In this document: piece by piece, positions 23,059 to 34,944 of the stretch | Numbering within the stretch: position 1 is the stretch's first letter | How the letters are laid out: every line of letters begins with the position of its first letter | Source of the DNA: Alectoria sarmentosa | Taxonomy: Eukaryota > Ascomycota > Lecanoromycetes > Lecanorales > Parmeliaceae | Assembly (NCBI GenBank): GCA_009733775.1 | Contig: WOGZ01000002.1 | Coordinates: 248,001 to 312,000, forward strand | DNA: 64,000 bases | Direction: 5' to 3' | Position numbers and translations under genes: made by a program | Notes under the pieces: model-generated | The model's database searches: none | Told to the model about the DNA's origin: nothing | What the model saw: only the letters and a program-made list of their open reading frames with translations

Positions 23059-23891
23059 ACTATCAAGACGATGACCTTGTCGTTCAAGAAGATCATAGCG
23101 AATAACGAGAAAACGAAGGCATTGGAAAGGCGGCTGTATTTTGCTGCATTTAGGGTATTCCTTAGCATATCATCTCGATCCTTACTTTCTAAACTGTACC
23201 TTTGTACTACTCAACCTCATCAAAATTGATCACGACTGAGCGGAAGCTCTTCCGATAGGATCAACACCGGCAGAGCACATGATTTGCTGACTTGATGCTG
23301 TGCAAATGGTGCGATAAGACAAATGGCATGCTCAATGATGGCATTTGTGCAAATGGAGAAATGAAATCCCTTGGTGCCTGAGCCGATCTCCCGTGCCTTC
23401 CGTAGCTTTTGGAGCTTATTAGTGGATTCCGCCAGCATCCGATGCGGATGCTGCTGGATAATCCCTGGATTGGTAACATCTCGTCTTCTAAGCAAGGGCG
23501 TCGACGTCAGCGAGATGTCTGGGTAAGCTACATTTGAGATCCCACTGTCGTTATCATACTCCTCTCCTGCTTCTCCTCATCTATTCCTTCTTTCCCTTCT
23601 ATTCCCTCGACACCTGTGGCATCTACGGCGACTCAAGTGACATTTCTGTCGACTCCGGAAGTCTGTCAGCGAATCACCTCGTCGTATGGTTTCACTCCTA
23701 ACATACACATCTTTTCCTCCACTTATCAATTCCGTCTGCCGTCGCTGTCCGCGCGTTGAGGCGTGAAGCGGGCCCTCAGGCGAAAAGGGCCCACTTTCCA
23801 CACCGGTATGCTCTTGAGAGAATAAAGCCCCCACCACCGTACCAGCACTGACATAGCATACCTACAGCCACGGACATCTTCATACTCCGAA
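23059..23891. other. Intergenic region
   Basis: About 830 bases without a convincing gene; small ORFs only. It should include the promoter of the following glycosyltransferase gene. Confidence 0.35.
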
Positions 23892-25823
23892 ATGGACCAA
23901 ACATCACGTCCCATGGCTCTCTACGATGAGTTTGATACCATTGCTGAGCCAGGCCGAAGAGCTCAGCCGATGTTCATGCGGCGGGCGAGGACCCGTCGAA
24001 GCAAGACCGCGCTTACACTATCAGTCATCTGTGTTCTGCTCATGATCTGGGGATATAAGAGTTCTGGCATATCTATTGTGACCGTCTCGATTCGAGAATT
24101 CTAGAAATCCTACTTACTGCCATAGATACCTACAACATCCAGATTCACTAGCACAAGCCTGGCTCACAAACCAGAAACAGTAATCTCGCCTGAGTTGGCA
24201 GGCGATACCGAAGCACCCTTGCTGGCATCACCAGTCGTCAACAAAACGGTCCTCGGCCTTCAGAAGACCAATCCCGCCTTCCACCTCATCATACCCGCAT
24301 CCGAAGCCAACGCAGAACTCTGTAAGACGCTACTATCCTCATTCATCCTTAGCTACCCATCACCGACACTCATCAATTACGGCAAGGTCTTCGAAGAAGC
24401 AGGATGGGATAAGGGAAGTCATGCTGGCAAAATCCGCGGGGTGTACGATTTTCTCAACAACAAGAAGGAGGTCAAGGATGATGATCTGGTCTTGATCATT
24501 GATGGCTATGATGTCTGGTTTCAGCTTCCTCCGGAGGTCATGATTAGGAGATACCATGCGATGGTGCTGGAGGCGAACGAGCGTCTGCGAAGGCGATATG
24601 GCGTGGTGACGGACGGAAAGCCGGGAGATGGGATTGTAGACATGGTACAAAAGTACACCCAGTCAGTCATATTCGGCGCCGACAAGATCTGTTGGCCGAA
24701 CCCAGTTGAAGACCCGGCCTGTGCTGCAGTACCATACTCAATCTTGCCTAAGGACTTGTATGGCCCATTAACAGACAGAGATCCTAACGGCTACCATAAC
24801 CGACCCCGTTACCTCAATTCCGGTACCGTAATCGGTCCCGCTGCAGACGTACGCGCGATCTACAAATACGCCGTCCAGAGAGTGGAGCAGAAAGGTCGCG
24901 GCAAGATAGGCGATCAGTTCGTCTTTGCTGAAATCTTTGGCGAGCAGGAATTTCAACGTGAAACCATTCGCCGTTCCTCCCAAAGTACTGGCGGCCGCTT
25001 TTACGATTGGCTTTCAAACACCCTCGGTACTTCGGAGTCGCCTCTGTCAGCCAACATCACCATCAACAATATGACAACGGTAGCAGGCCAGCGCTATGAG
25101 TACAGCATTGGACTGGACTATGAATCCAGCCTTTTCCAAACCATGACACATTCGGCAGACGACCTCGAGTTCATAGTCTACAACTCTTCCGCGTTCCTCT
25201 CCTCCATCCAAGCCGCCTACCCCTCTCTGCACGGCCTTCCATTCTTCCTACCCACCGACATCCAGCAGCTAAAGCCGCCCTTTTCCTTCGCTAGTCCAGG
25301 CAATCCAGTGACAAACCTTCAAGAGTCCAAGAACACTTTTCTACTTCCCTACTCTCCAAACCTCGACTACCTACCCGGGCAATCCGGAGATATCGATGAC
25401 ATGGAAAGCGAAGAAGACCAAGCACCAAGATGGCGCACCACTCCTCTCGCCACAAACATTTACGCCGCCTCCATCCCACCCCTCCTGCACGTCAACGGTG
25501 ACAAATCGCTCCTCGAAACCTGGTGGCCTAAACTCTGGCACCACCCTTATTCTCGCGCCTTGCTTCGAGCATTCATCCGCAGCACACAAGGAAAGACGGC
25601 CGCGGATGCAGCAGCGAAGGGAGGAAAAACGTGGTGGGATAGCAGAGGAGGGAGAGGCGGTGTATGGACTGATCGTGGGGAATGGCTGGCTTGGGGGGAA
25701 GTGTGCAAGGGGTGCGAGGAAGAGGTGTTCAAGGATGGGAAGGGGGTGTGGGGGAAGGAGGAGGGGGATACGAAGGTGGTGAATTCGTTTGGGAAGGTGA
25801 TTGTTGGGGATGATGAGGAATAG
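23892..25823 (+). CDS. Type II membrane glycosyltransferase, PLOD/procollagen-galactosyltransferase-like
   Basis: Two exons (23892-24077 and 24126-25823) give about 627 residues. The 48-nt intron (GTGACC to CATAG) has a weak donor, but no other pair keeps the frame. A short cytosolic tail rich in Arg (MRRARTRRSK) precedes one membrane anchor (TALTLSVICVLLMIWGY), so the enzyme domain faces the Golgi or ER lumen. The catalytic domain has FHLIIPASEANAELCKTLL, SHAGKIRGVYDFL, DDDLVLIIDGYDVWFQLP (acidic metal/nucleotide-sugar site) and RPRYLNSGTVIGPAADVRAIY. These match the fungal glycosyltransferase group resembling the GT domain of PLOD lysyl hydroxylases. The C-terminal part is Trp-rich. Acceptor unknown. 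Confidence 0.75.
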
Positions 25824-26148
25824 GAAGTTGGTTGCTAAGCTCGAAAAGACCATCAGCGGACGGTGATGATTACGGCGTTGATGAAGGAAAAGTGGTGTTT
25901 GGCGAAACAGGGAACATGCTGCCTCTTTTTTTTTTCTAGCGGGATATACCCATGGAGCTTGCCGATACGGCTGGCGTTTGATGGATGTGAACCATAGATC
26001 ATGAATGAGATGGACAGCTTGAGAATCCAAGAAATTTCAACACTTGAACAATTGCCCGAAAGAGGACAATGCATCGCAGTCCGACAGCTTGATAATTTTT
26101 ATAGATATCATATGTCTGGTTCTTCCACGTCCTCTACTATCATAGAAA

Positions 26149-26715
26149 AGGTGCTCCTTTAGTGGTGCGATGCAGTGGTGCGCCTTTGCCCATGCGCTTT
26201 AGAGGTACGATTTGATGTGCGCCTTTGCCCATGCGCCTTTGGTGATGCGCTTTTGCCCATGCGATTTGGTGGTGCGTCTTTGCCCATGCGATTTGGTGGT
26301 GCGTCTTTGCCCATGCGATTTGATGATGCGCCTTTGCCCATGCGATTTGATGATGCGCCTTTGCCCATGCGCCTTTGGTGGTGCGCCTTTGAAGAGGACG
26401 CGCCTTTGCCCATGCGCCTTTGCCCATGCGCTTTAAAGGTGCGATTTAGCCCATGCGCCTTTGCCCATGCGATTTGATGTGCGTCTTTGCCCATGCGATT
26501 TGATGGTGCGCCTTTGCCCATGCGCTTTTGCCCATGCGCTTTTGCCCATGCGCTTTAGAGGTGCGATTTAGCCCATGCGCCTTTGCCCATGCGCCTTTGA
26601 TGGTGCGCCTTTGCCCATGCGATTTAGTGGTGCGATTTTGCCTATGCGATTTTGGTGGTGCATTTTTGCAGGTGCATCTGGTAAGTATGCGTCTTTGCCC
26701 ATGTGCCTGTCACTT
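26149..26715. repeat. Minisatellite A: about 27-bp units built on CTTTGCCCATGCG
   Basis: The plus strand repeats CTTTGCCCATGCGA alternating with TTTGGTGGTGCGT or close variants (TTTGATGATGCG, CTTTAGAGGTGCG). This gives an approximate 27-bp unit that is best preserved at 26265-26365. The array lies between two convergent gene ends (25823 and 26929). Long ORFs inside it on both strands (for example MGKGA... repeats) are products of the repeat, not evidence of a gene. Confidence 0.85.
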
Positions 26716-26928
26716 ACGCATGGAGTAGCAATATTGTAGATATGGCTTTCTTGCTTTTGTTGTCAATTCCTTCTGCCCAACGCCTGTGTTGCTCATGCTA
26801 TTATGCCGCCCATGCTAACGCTTATGATGCATGAAATACAGAGAAACATGCCTGTGAATCATAGAGACATGCTTGGGAAATATGGACCAGAACCGAAAAA
26901 TGATGACTGTTAAGACAGCTCACAGATC

Positions 26929-28511
26929 TCACAGCCAGAAGAGAAACCCCAACATCACACCAATCAATCCTACACCCATACCTGCAACCTCGTTACCGGT
27001 ATACATCGCGGCGGCATCACCCTTCTTCGCAGTTGAGGAGGGTTTGGCACTGCCTGTAGCTGATCCACCAAGGCCGCCAGTTGATGTAGCTGCCAGATCG
27101 ATAGTTTGGCCGACGCTGGGAAGGGATTGAGTGGGGTCGACAATCCATCCATTCACAGTAGACGACGGGCAAGCTATGGGCGTGAGGCTAGATGCCGAGG
27201 CTGAATAGGCTGAAAGTGCCACACCAGTAGGATGTAGGGTAGCCCAATGGCTCTTCAAGTTGCTGTAGTCAGGGCTTACAGGCATTGGCGTACCAGTACG
27301 AATGTAGCCATCCAAAGCGGCGGTGTTGCTCATGTCATTGACTGTGGGCCCGTAAGAAATGAGACCGTAGTCGTTCGTTTCTTCGATCCACTCGTAGACG
27401 ATGGCTCCCGAGAAAACGTCGTCCATGTTTGGGCCGAGAATCGAGTCCATATCGTCGAATGTTCGGGGTTTGGGAATCCGGCATCCAGTCTCCGAGATGA
27501 AGATGGGGATCTGAAGGCCAGTTGCGTTTTGAACGAGCTCGTTGTAGCCACTGCCATCAAAGGAAGATTCACCACACCATTCGTAGACGTTCAGAGAGAA
27601 AAAGTCGGCCGCGTCTGCTTGGTCGGAACCGCAAGCAAGGTAATTCTGAAGCATGGGGCGCAGGCTTGGGATATCAGCTATAAGGTTGGCCGTCAGTCAG
27701 AGTCATATGTAGTTGCAAGAGCTCTTAATGTAACTCGTTGGAGAAACCGCAGCCACCGTTGTGTGCTATGAAAGAGGTCCAAATACATACCTCCAGAGTA
27801 GCCAATGGGAATATCACGGTATTTCTTTGACTGTCGGTAAGCCTTGACATCTCGGACGGCAGCTTTGACGAAAGGAGCGGTGTCGGAGCCATTGACTGAT
27901 AGCTAGGTCAGCGCCATAATTGGAGAAGGTGGAAGGTTACTGACGTAATGTCAAAGCCTCATTAGCGACGAAGACCCCGGCCAGATTGTCATACTGTTGG
28001 AAAGCGTCCAGCACTTCTTCAAAGGCGGAGAGTTGAGTCTGGTTCCAGGCTGGCAATGCCTGAAGAGATGAGATGATGAGCAGAATCCTAATTCTAGAGT
28101 GGGAGCCTTGACTTGCCTGATTGAATTGCGTGTCGAAGGTGTCCAGGTCCAGAAACAAATATATTCCGTAGGAAGCAAAGGCACTCATGCACGCATCGTG
28201 ATCGAGAGTCGAGTCTACATGATAGACACGGATAGTGTTGGCCCCCAGGTCTGCCATCGAGGCAGCATCGAGTGTGCACTGAGTTGCGTTGGTGAGAGGG
28301 TCGAGGGAGGTAAGCTGGTACGCGACGCCTGTTCACGCTGTCAGAGATACATACCAGTCAAGTAAATAATTGAAAGCTTACCTTTGATATAATATTGTGT
28401 TCCATTAGAGAAAAAGAACTTGGCTCCCACGGCAGAGATAGTGGGCATATCTATGGCTGAAACAATGTTGACAGCTACTAACAAAGCGAGCGAGAGAGCT
28501 TTGGAGAACAT
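26929..28511 (-). CDS. GH72 beta-1,3-glucanosyltransferase (Gel/Gas family), GPI-anchored
   Basis: Five exons (28511-28382, 28328-28117, 28059-27945, 27895-27791, 27677-26929) give 436 residues. A signal peptide (MFSKALSLALLVAVNIVSA) leads into FFFSNGTQYYIKGVAYQL and LGANTIRVYHVDSTLDHDAC. The acid/base Glu is in VFVANEALTL (near 148) and the nucleophile Glu in FISETGC (near 250), the usual GH72 spacing. No Cys-rich CBM43/X8 module follows; instead a short Ser/Gly-rich stretch and a hydrophobic tail (GVGLIGVMLGFLFWL) indicate GPI anchoring. The enzyme cuts and re-joins beta-1,3-glucan in the cell wall. The second intron (28116-28060, 57 nt) has a GC donor (CAG|GCAAGT) and is in frame, so its retention would add 19 residues rather than truncate. 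Confidence 0.9.
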
Positions 28512-29178
28512 GATGACGGGAAGTATCAGACAGTGTGAGATTCTAGAAAGGATGAGCTGAGGAGCTGATCCTTGGATTGTAATGGGCAGGCTGAAGGGAT
28601 GAACCAAAGACAAGATCTTTGATGTCTGATTGCGGATAGAAGATGAATAGGCGCAGCTTGGTACACACAGATCAATTGGCGGCAGTAGAACGAGCGAAGT
28701 GTCAGCAGCCAATTGAAGTGAAACGAATGGACTTTGCACAAAGGCAGGTTATTGACAAGAATAAAGAGAAGAGAAAAGAAGAGAAGAGAAGAAATGAAAA
28801 GAGAGGAGGAAAGAGGGGAGAAGAGATGAGACAGAGGAAGGAGGAAAGAAGAAGGGAAATGGGAGACGATGGTGTTGTGATGTGATCTGGAGAAAGACGG
28901 CAGAATTTCCCTTCTGGGGAAGGTGCAGCCCAGATTCCAGAGCTACCAGGAGCTAAGAGAAGCTACATCTCCCTAGCTCCACCCTGCTTTCCCATTCTGA
29001 GTTAGCTACCGCTGATAACGATTGCGTGGCCCAAGCCATCGGTCACGGACGAGATCATCCTTCTTCCCGCATGTCGCCGATAAGTACCTCGATGAATAAT
29101 GACGTTCTTTCTACCAAATTAAAGTACGGATCAAAGATCAAGTATCTACAACCACCGACGCTGCACCCTCGGTCATCG
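28512..29178. other. Intergenic region with a polypurine tract
   Basis: Upstream of the GH72 gene the plus strand carries a nearly pure G/A stretch at about 28757-28862 (aagaataaagagaagagaaa and similar), i.e. a long polypyrimidine tract on the GH72 coding strand. No gene seen. Confidence 0.5.
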
Positions 29179-30700
29179 TCACTGGGTGGCAGTTGGAGCC
29201 TTCGCCAACATGGCAGCCGCGTGCTGATACGCCAAACCCTCATAGTCACTGCCCGCCGTAGTGTTGTAGTAGATGGCATAATCATCAAAAGGATCAATGG
29301 ACAGAGTCGTCGCAAATTGCCAGAAGGAGTCATAGGCAACACTGGTATTCGAAAGAGTGGTTTGCTGCCAAGGTTCACAGATTGCCGAGTGATTGGTAGT
29401 GTTCGTCGAGCCATACTCTTCAAAGACGACTGGCTTGCCCGCTGCTTCGCCTGCAGCATCATGTTGCACAATCCACTCATTTCCCCAGGTATCATTGTAG
29501 CCCCACGAATCGGGGTAGAGGTGGAAGGTGCCGTAGTCGATGGTTGGGATGGCCAGGTTCTTGACGAAGTCCACGCCCTCGTACCCGGAATAAGCATATG
29601 AGCCATCGCCCACGGGAGGAGTCATCCATCCTTCATCGCCAAGAGCCACCATGTGCTGCGAATCCAAAGTCTTGATATACGCGCTGATGTCTGATGCCCA
29701 ATTTGTGATGACTGACGTCGAGCAGCCGGAACAGCGTGGCTCATTGCAGAGTTCCCAGGCGAATATCCCCGCAGAGCTCTTGTAGCGGTTAACGATCAGG
29801 TTGATATAATTCTTGTAGGCGGCCTGAGATTGTGCATCGGTATACCACGAGGTCGAATTGCCTCCAAAGGCGGTCGTGTAGGCTGGAACCCCCCCTAGGT
29901 CGCCCCAGTGATTGGCGAGAGGTAAGACTAGCTTCACGCCTTTAGCTTCCGCCGTTGAGACTACGTAGTCGAGTCTTGGGATCCCTTTCAGACTGTCATT
30001 TGTGATTCTTCTTGTACATCCAGTTGCTCACACCTACCAGTGCTCGAGTCAAAATTAAAGTACTGGCCGCTCGAATTCAAGACCTGATAATAGACGCCTG
30101 ATGCTGTAGCAGCATCATTGGTTTCGCTAAATCCCCAGACGCGGGCGACTTTCAGTTGAGACTGCAGGCTGTTACAAGAAGTTGGAAGACTGAAGGTTGA
30201 CGACCGACTTACCAAGGCGAGATCGGCAAAGACGTTAAAGACATCAGTGTTGTTCTGGAGCTGGCCAAGCCACCAGGCATTGGTCCCTACCGATGTCAAC
30301 TCCATTCATTCTGCATCATTACATGGCAGATCATACCAGCGAAGAATTGGGTTTTGGATTGAATCTGGAACATTCTGCCCTCTACGGTAGCGAAAGGTCC
30401 TCCACCAGCGCCGATTGGAACCGTCGGCGTTGGGTATGTCGCGCTTGATGACAGGGTCGATGAGACTTTCGTGGTAGACAAGACGACAGTCGATGAGCTC
30501 TTTGATGTGACGGTAGACGACTTTGACGTAATCGTTGAACTCTTCGCCAAAGTGGACGATGTCTTGGACGTGGTCGTGGAAGTTTTCGTTGTGGATGGGA
30601 TGCGTTTGGGAGCGCCGTTGGGAGCGGGTGCGCCATTGACCACAAGGAGTTGGAAGAGCATACAGAAGCCAAACGTTGCAATGGAAGTAAGGAGATTCAT
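29179..30700 (-). CDS. Secreted endo-beta-1,4-mannanase, GH5 (subfamily 7 type)
   Basis: Four exons (30700-30337, 30286-30213, 30161-30038, 29984-29179) with introns of 50, 51 and 53 nt give 455 residues. A signal peptide (MNLLTSIATFGFCMLFQLLVVNG) is followed by about 65 residues of Ser/Thr-rich linker (TSKSSTVTSKSSSTVVLST), then the catalytic domain from GTNAWWLGQL. Motifs: LKVARVWGFSETND; LVLPLANHWGDLGG; acid/base Glu in FAWELCNEPRC (near 269); HLYPDSWG; nucleophile in VFEEYGS (near 376). This is the GH5 mannanase pattern. Fungal mannanases with such a linker often carry a CBM1 at one end. Here the linker starts right after the signal peptide and no Cys-rich CBM1 is visible. A TATATAA-like element lies about 55 bases before the start on the coding strand. 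Confidence 0.9.
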
Positions 30701-32937
30701 GGTAGTTGAGAGAGCTTGTGGTGGAGAAGGCTTGATTCAACGGGATTTTCTCCTTGTTTATATGAACTATCCATGGTTCATGTCTGAAGAAAACTGTGTT
30801 TTCTGGGCTAGCTACAAGATTGAAGCTGATGTAAACCCAGCCAACGACGCCAAAAGCCAGAAAAATCCAGACTGCATAGAATCAGTCTTGAAGAAGAGGC
30901 TCATTGGACAGCTGATGCATTATGCAGCCATTCAACTGGGCGGGGAGATGGTGGCTTGTGGGGAAGACCGAAGACATGCCTTGGGCTCTACCAAAGAGGA
31001 AGGTCTGAAGTTTGGCTTTTTATTGACAACGCAGCGGCCAGGTAGGGCCAGTCAGAATGAAATTGTGCACCCAATGTTGTCCCGCAAATAAAAGGAATAG
31101 CTGCCGTAAGTAGAAAACTTCCCCTGTATGCCAATGTCTGGCTGATGGCTAGAATGCCATTGGCCAGAAAGCTAAGGGATAATGGGAATGGGCTGAAAAG
31201 ACGCGGGGAACACTCGTTAAAGGCCGGAGACTTTCTACCAACCAGGAAGAAGATCAGCAGGGCAGATCTGATATATGCAGATTCTGCGTATAGCCGCGCA
31301 AATCATTTGCGATGCTGGCACGAGACCACTATCATGAGGCGCTGGCCGCAATGATTGAAAATTTTGACCAAATTGGTAGCTAAACAGTTGTCCAAGACCT
31401 GGGCGAGCCGGTGCGGACAATCTTAGCTGATGCTTCCGGGTTTGGCATCCTCTTTCCATTTTGGAAGGAACGATGTGGGTTGACCAACTAAACCTGTTCA
31501 TTCTAGCATGTCTTCAGGGCCCAGAACTTGAGAAACAGCGTGGGCAGTGTTTCGATGAAGTGAGGAAGAAGGCGAAGCGACTGGGAACCTCGTCTTCTGC
31601 ATCGTCAAAGGGGGGACATTCATATCCCGACCTGACCTCCCGGTCTCACAAATGGCCGACCAGTTCAAACGATGATGAATTGAGGCCCACGATTTCTGCT
31701 GGCACAGAAGTTTGCCTCGTCTAAGCCTCTGCACCTTAGAATACCTTACCCATCGATGCTGGATTATATCGTTCCATACTCCAGGGCTGCTGTGCATCTT
31801 GTAGCTTTGCCGAACTGTGCTCGTACACAGCCTCCATCGACATCTTGTGTGGTGCTTGATGAGTAGATCCGCCATGAATTGAACAACGGTGCAGCCATCA
31901 GCGTGAACATTGCGAAGAGCCGAAACAACAAGGCAGACTCAAGAGTGACGGCCGAAGCATCTCGCATCCTACAGTTTGCCCATGTGCGAGCTCTGGGTGT
32001 GGGTCGCATGTTTCAGAAAGGTGAGTTTATGAAATAAGGGAGCCAGCTACGCCCGATTTGACTCGTCGTAGAAATGGGTTAAAGTAAATGGTGGAGGTGG
32101 CCGGTGGATAAGAGGGTAGCTCGGAAGAGGGGTTCATTGATAATGGATGGCACAGCCATGGCAACGGGTGACGGCCAAGGTCGAAACACAAGGTGAAGAA
32201 AAGGGGAATTCATGCGTAAAGTACTTTACTTCAGGCCTGAGGGGTCAGCTCGGATGATTGTACTTGATGATTGTCTTGATCTCGCCTTTTCGCGCGCGAC
32301 TAAAACCCGCCCCCACGCTTAAAGAAGCCCAAGACTTAAACTCAACCTTCCTCATTGTCTACTTACTCTCTTCCTTCAATCTTCCAATCATTTATTCTGC
32401 ACTATTCATCTACGTGGTAAAGACGTACTTGGCTCGGTCAGCCTTATAAGTCTGACATCAAGTAACGATCGAATACGCATCTCTGTAATAGCTGTGCAGA
32501 ATGGATTTCGTTTCGTTCAAGGATCGGCCCCCAAATCTTCCGGGAGCACCCTTTCGCTATGTCCGTCCGCTCGTTTCACCAATTTCACTTTGCGCCGAAG
32601 ACGTGCAGAAGTTCTGAACACCCTTCCATCAACATCGTCAATGTCTGAGGCAAAGCTGTTCATTCCAATCCTGAGGGGCTAAGGCATGCTTGTCGGCCCC
32701 TCTCTGTGGGGCCGATGACCAGGTCGAAACAAGCAGACCCCAAACGCGAGTTATCTCTTTGTGAAGCACAATCATGGTTGGTAGCTCTCTTTTACATAAA
32801 AGACCATAATCTCTCCTCTCTTTCTGCTCCCCTTCAGTGTCATCTACACCTCTGTCTTTCCACTCGCAAGATATCAGATTCATTGATTCTCTCTCGCATA
32901 CCCTTTTCTACCGAAAGGTCAGTCAAGCTTTCCCAGG
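30701..32937. other. 2.2-kb intergenic region
   Basis: Separates the divergent mannanase and GH26-like genes. Several ORFs of 60-125 codons lack recognisable motifs. I could not identify a gene, repeat array or RNA. It probably holds long promoters of two secreted-enzyme genes. Confidence 0.35.
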
Positions 32938-34360
32938 ATGAAAGCCTACACCTTATGCCTCCTCGCCCTAGCGGCTCTCTCTTCAGCACGCCCAAAACCT
33001 TCAGGGGGTGAAGACGGAGGGCCAGGGCAAGGGCAAGGGCAGGGACACCACCCATCAGAGATCAAGAACCAAGAGGACTATAAGAAAGCTAAACACACTC
33101 ATTTAGTCAATGGTGGGCACCATGGAGGAGGAGACCGCGCGGGAAGACCAGCAACCACAGCTTTCCCAACCTTAAACCCTGTGACCGGTGGCTACGATGG
33201 AGCCGGCACTGCTGGATATGCTGGTGCTGCCACCGGTGGTAATCAGCCCCCTGCACCCACGAGCTCAGCTGTGAAGGGGGACAGCGGTAGTCAGTCTTTC
33301 GGATCGGGCCCGCCAGGTGTAGCAGGCTCCAGTCCCGTCTCGTCTGGCACCAGCTCTGCCGGTAACACGACGACTGGAGGAACCATATCCAAAGGCAAGA
33401 TCACGTTGCCTGCTGGGTGCCAAAGTGTGAATGGTATCGGCTTCGGATGGCTGCCCGACTACAACGGCGCAAGTCTGGCCAAAGACGAAAGTGCAGTGGG
33501 AAATAAGAGCCCTTGCTTTGCTGGATACTACGGCCAGACCGGGCTATCAGGATGGAAGGACGGAGCTCAAAGTACGTACATTTCGGTGCAATTCTTTCCT
33601 AATTCATACCAGAGCCTGAGTCGCAAAATCTGTTTCGGGAGCAAAAGTCGCCTTGTGCCTCTTCGGGCTGTACCAAAGGAGAAAAGCTGACTCCAAAACA
33701 TTCACAGTCACTGATAGCATCGCTGATGCTACGTCCGGCGGTAAACCTTATCCAATCTTCGTTGCTTCGGTCATGCCACAGGGGACTCCTTTTGATCAAA
33801 TCACGGAGGGATCCGCCGTCGTTACTTCTATCGCAAATGCCATGACGAAGTTGACAGCAGCTGGTCTCACAGTCTTTCTTCGATTCGCTCACGAGATGAA
33901 CTATTACGACGGTTCCGGCATCTATACGGGCTCCGCTGAGGAATTTTCGAGCGCATGGGGTGCCGTCTCCACTGCAGTGAAGGATATTCCCGGGGTGTAC
34001 ATGCATTGGTCTCCGAATTCCGACAGTGCGGCGGATCTGGTAAGCTCAGGCTGGTATCCAGCTCAAGGCACTGTCGATATCATTGGTATTGACGTATATC
34101 CTTCCGGTGGAAGCGACTTTGCGGGCACATACCAAGACTTTTGCCAGCACTGGCCCAACATACCCTTCGTTATTGGAGAGACAGGGTCTAAGGGTGGGGG
34201 ATCTACGAGCGACAAGCACGCTTGGCTTCAACAGCTTACGAGTACGGCTGCTTTACAGGCTTGCCCGAACTACCTTGGCTTCTCTTGGTTTGAGTACCTC
34301 AAGGGCGTTGATTTCAGGATCGCAACCGGTGGCAACACAGCATACGAAGGAATATTGTAG
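32938..34360 (+). CDS. Secreted GH26-like glycoside hydrolase
   Basis: Two exons (32938-33571 and 33708-34360) are joined in phase 1 across a 136-nt intron (GTACGT to TTCACAG), giving 428 residues. Signal peptide MKAYTLCLLALAALSSA is followed by about 150 residues rich in Gly, Ser, Thr, His and Pro (GGPGQGQGQGHHP; GNTTTGGT), a long linker or wall-spanning stalk. The catalytic domain starts near GCQSVNGIGFGWLPDYNG. It has FLRFAHEMNYYDGSG (candidate acid/base Glu), HWSPNSDSA, IIGIDVYPSGG and a late PFVIGETGS (candidate nucleophile Glu), then FSWFEY. This order fits GH26 (beta-mannanase and relatives). Substrate is inferred only from family and from the neighbouring GH5 mannanase. Confidence 0.75.
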
Positions 34361-34944
34361 AGGCTAGACACCCGTACCGCTGTGCGATGAGTCCTTCAAA
34401 GAGTTCCCATCATCCCACGTCAGTCTTATTCAAACCACATTTTTTCACCTTCCATGCTAGACATCTATTCGTCTTCAATCTGAGAGCAAGCCGCTATGTA
34501 CTAGTACTAGTATCTTGACGTCGCCTTGTGCGATACGAGAGCGCATATAGAATCTACGAGTATTATATCTTCATTCCTCTCAAAGAAAGCGTATACATTG
34601 TCGAGACTCGTCAGCCTGTAGATCTTGCTCGTCTAAATGAGGACGCGGTGGCGTTCGTATTGTAGCGAATCAGCTTTGTTGACGACCATTTCGGATTTCC
34701 TTGGCAGTCTATCGATAACGCGCTTAGACTCGGTCCTGCATGCGGGCACGCTTCCCCTCGAACCACCACCGTCCAGCTACCGTCTATTGTTACAGAGAGA
34801 GCTGAGGCGTATGATTAGCATCACATCGCAGCCGGTACAAGGCGAATGTTTGATGTCTACAAGATTCCGTAATTCAAAAGCTTTTACATATTTTCAAGCC
34901 TTTGCCTTGAACCCCGTGACCTGTGATATGCTCTCTGCTCGTCC
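34361..34944. other. Intergenic region
   Basis: About 580 bases with no supported gene; short ORFs overlap the start of the BTB gene in other frames. Confidence 0.35.

Noticed and set aside
25371..26030. 219-codon minus-strand ORF
   Set aside because: Antisense shadow of the glycosyltransferase 3' end with low-complexity composition.
26140..26521. Repetitive MGKGA/AHHQ-type ORFs
   Set aside because: Products of minisatellite A; open frames arise from repeat structure on both strands.
30471..31091. 206-codon plus-strand ORF
   Set aside because: Antisense to the Ser/Thr-rich linker exon of the mannanase.
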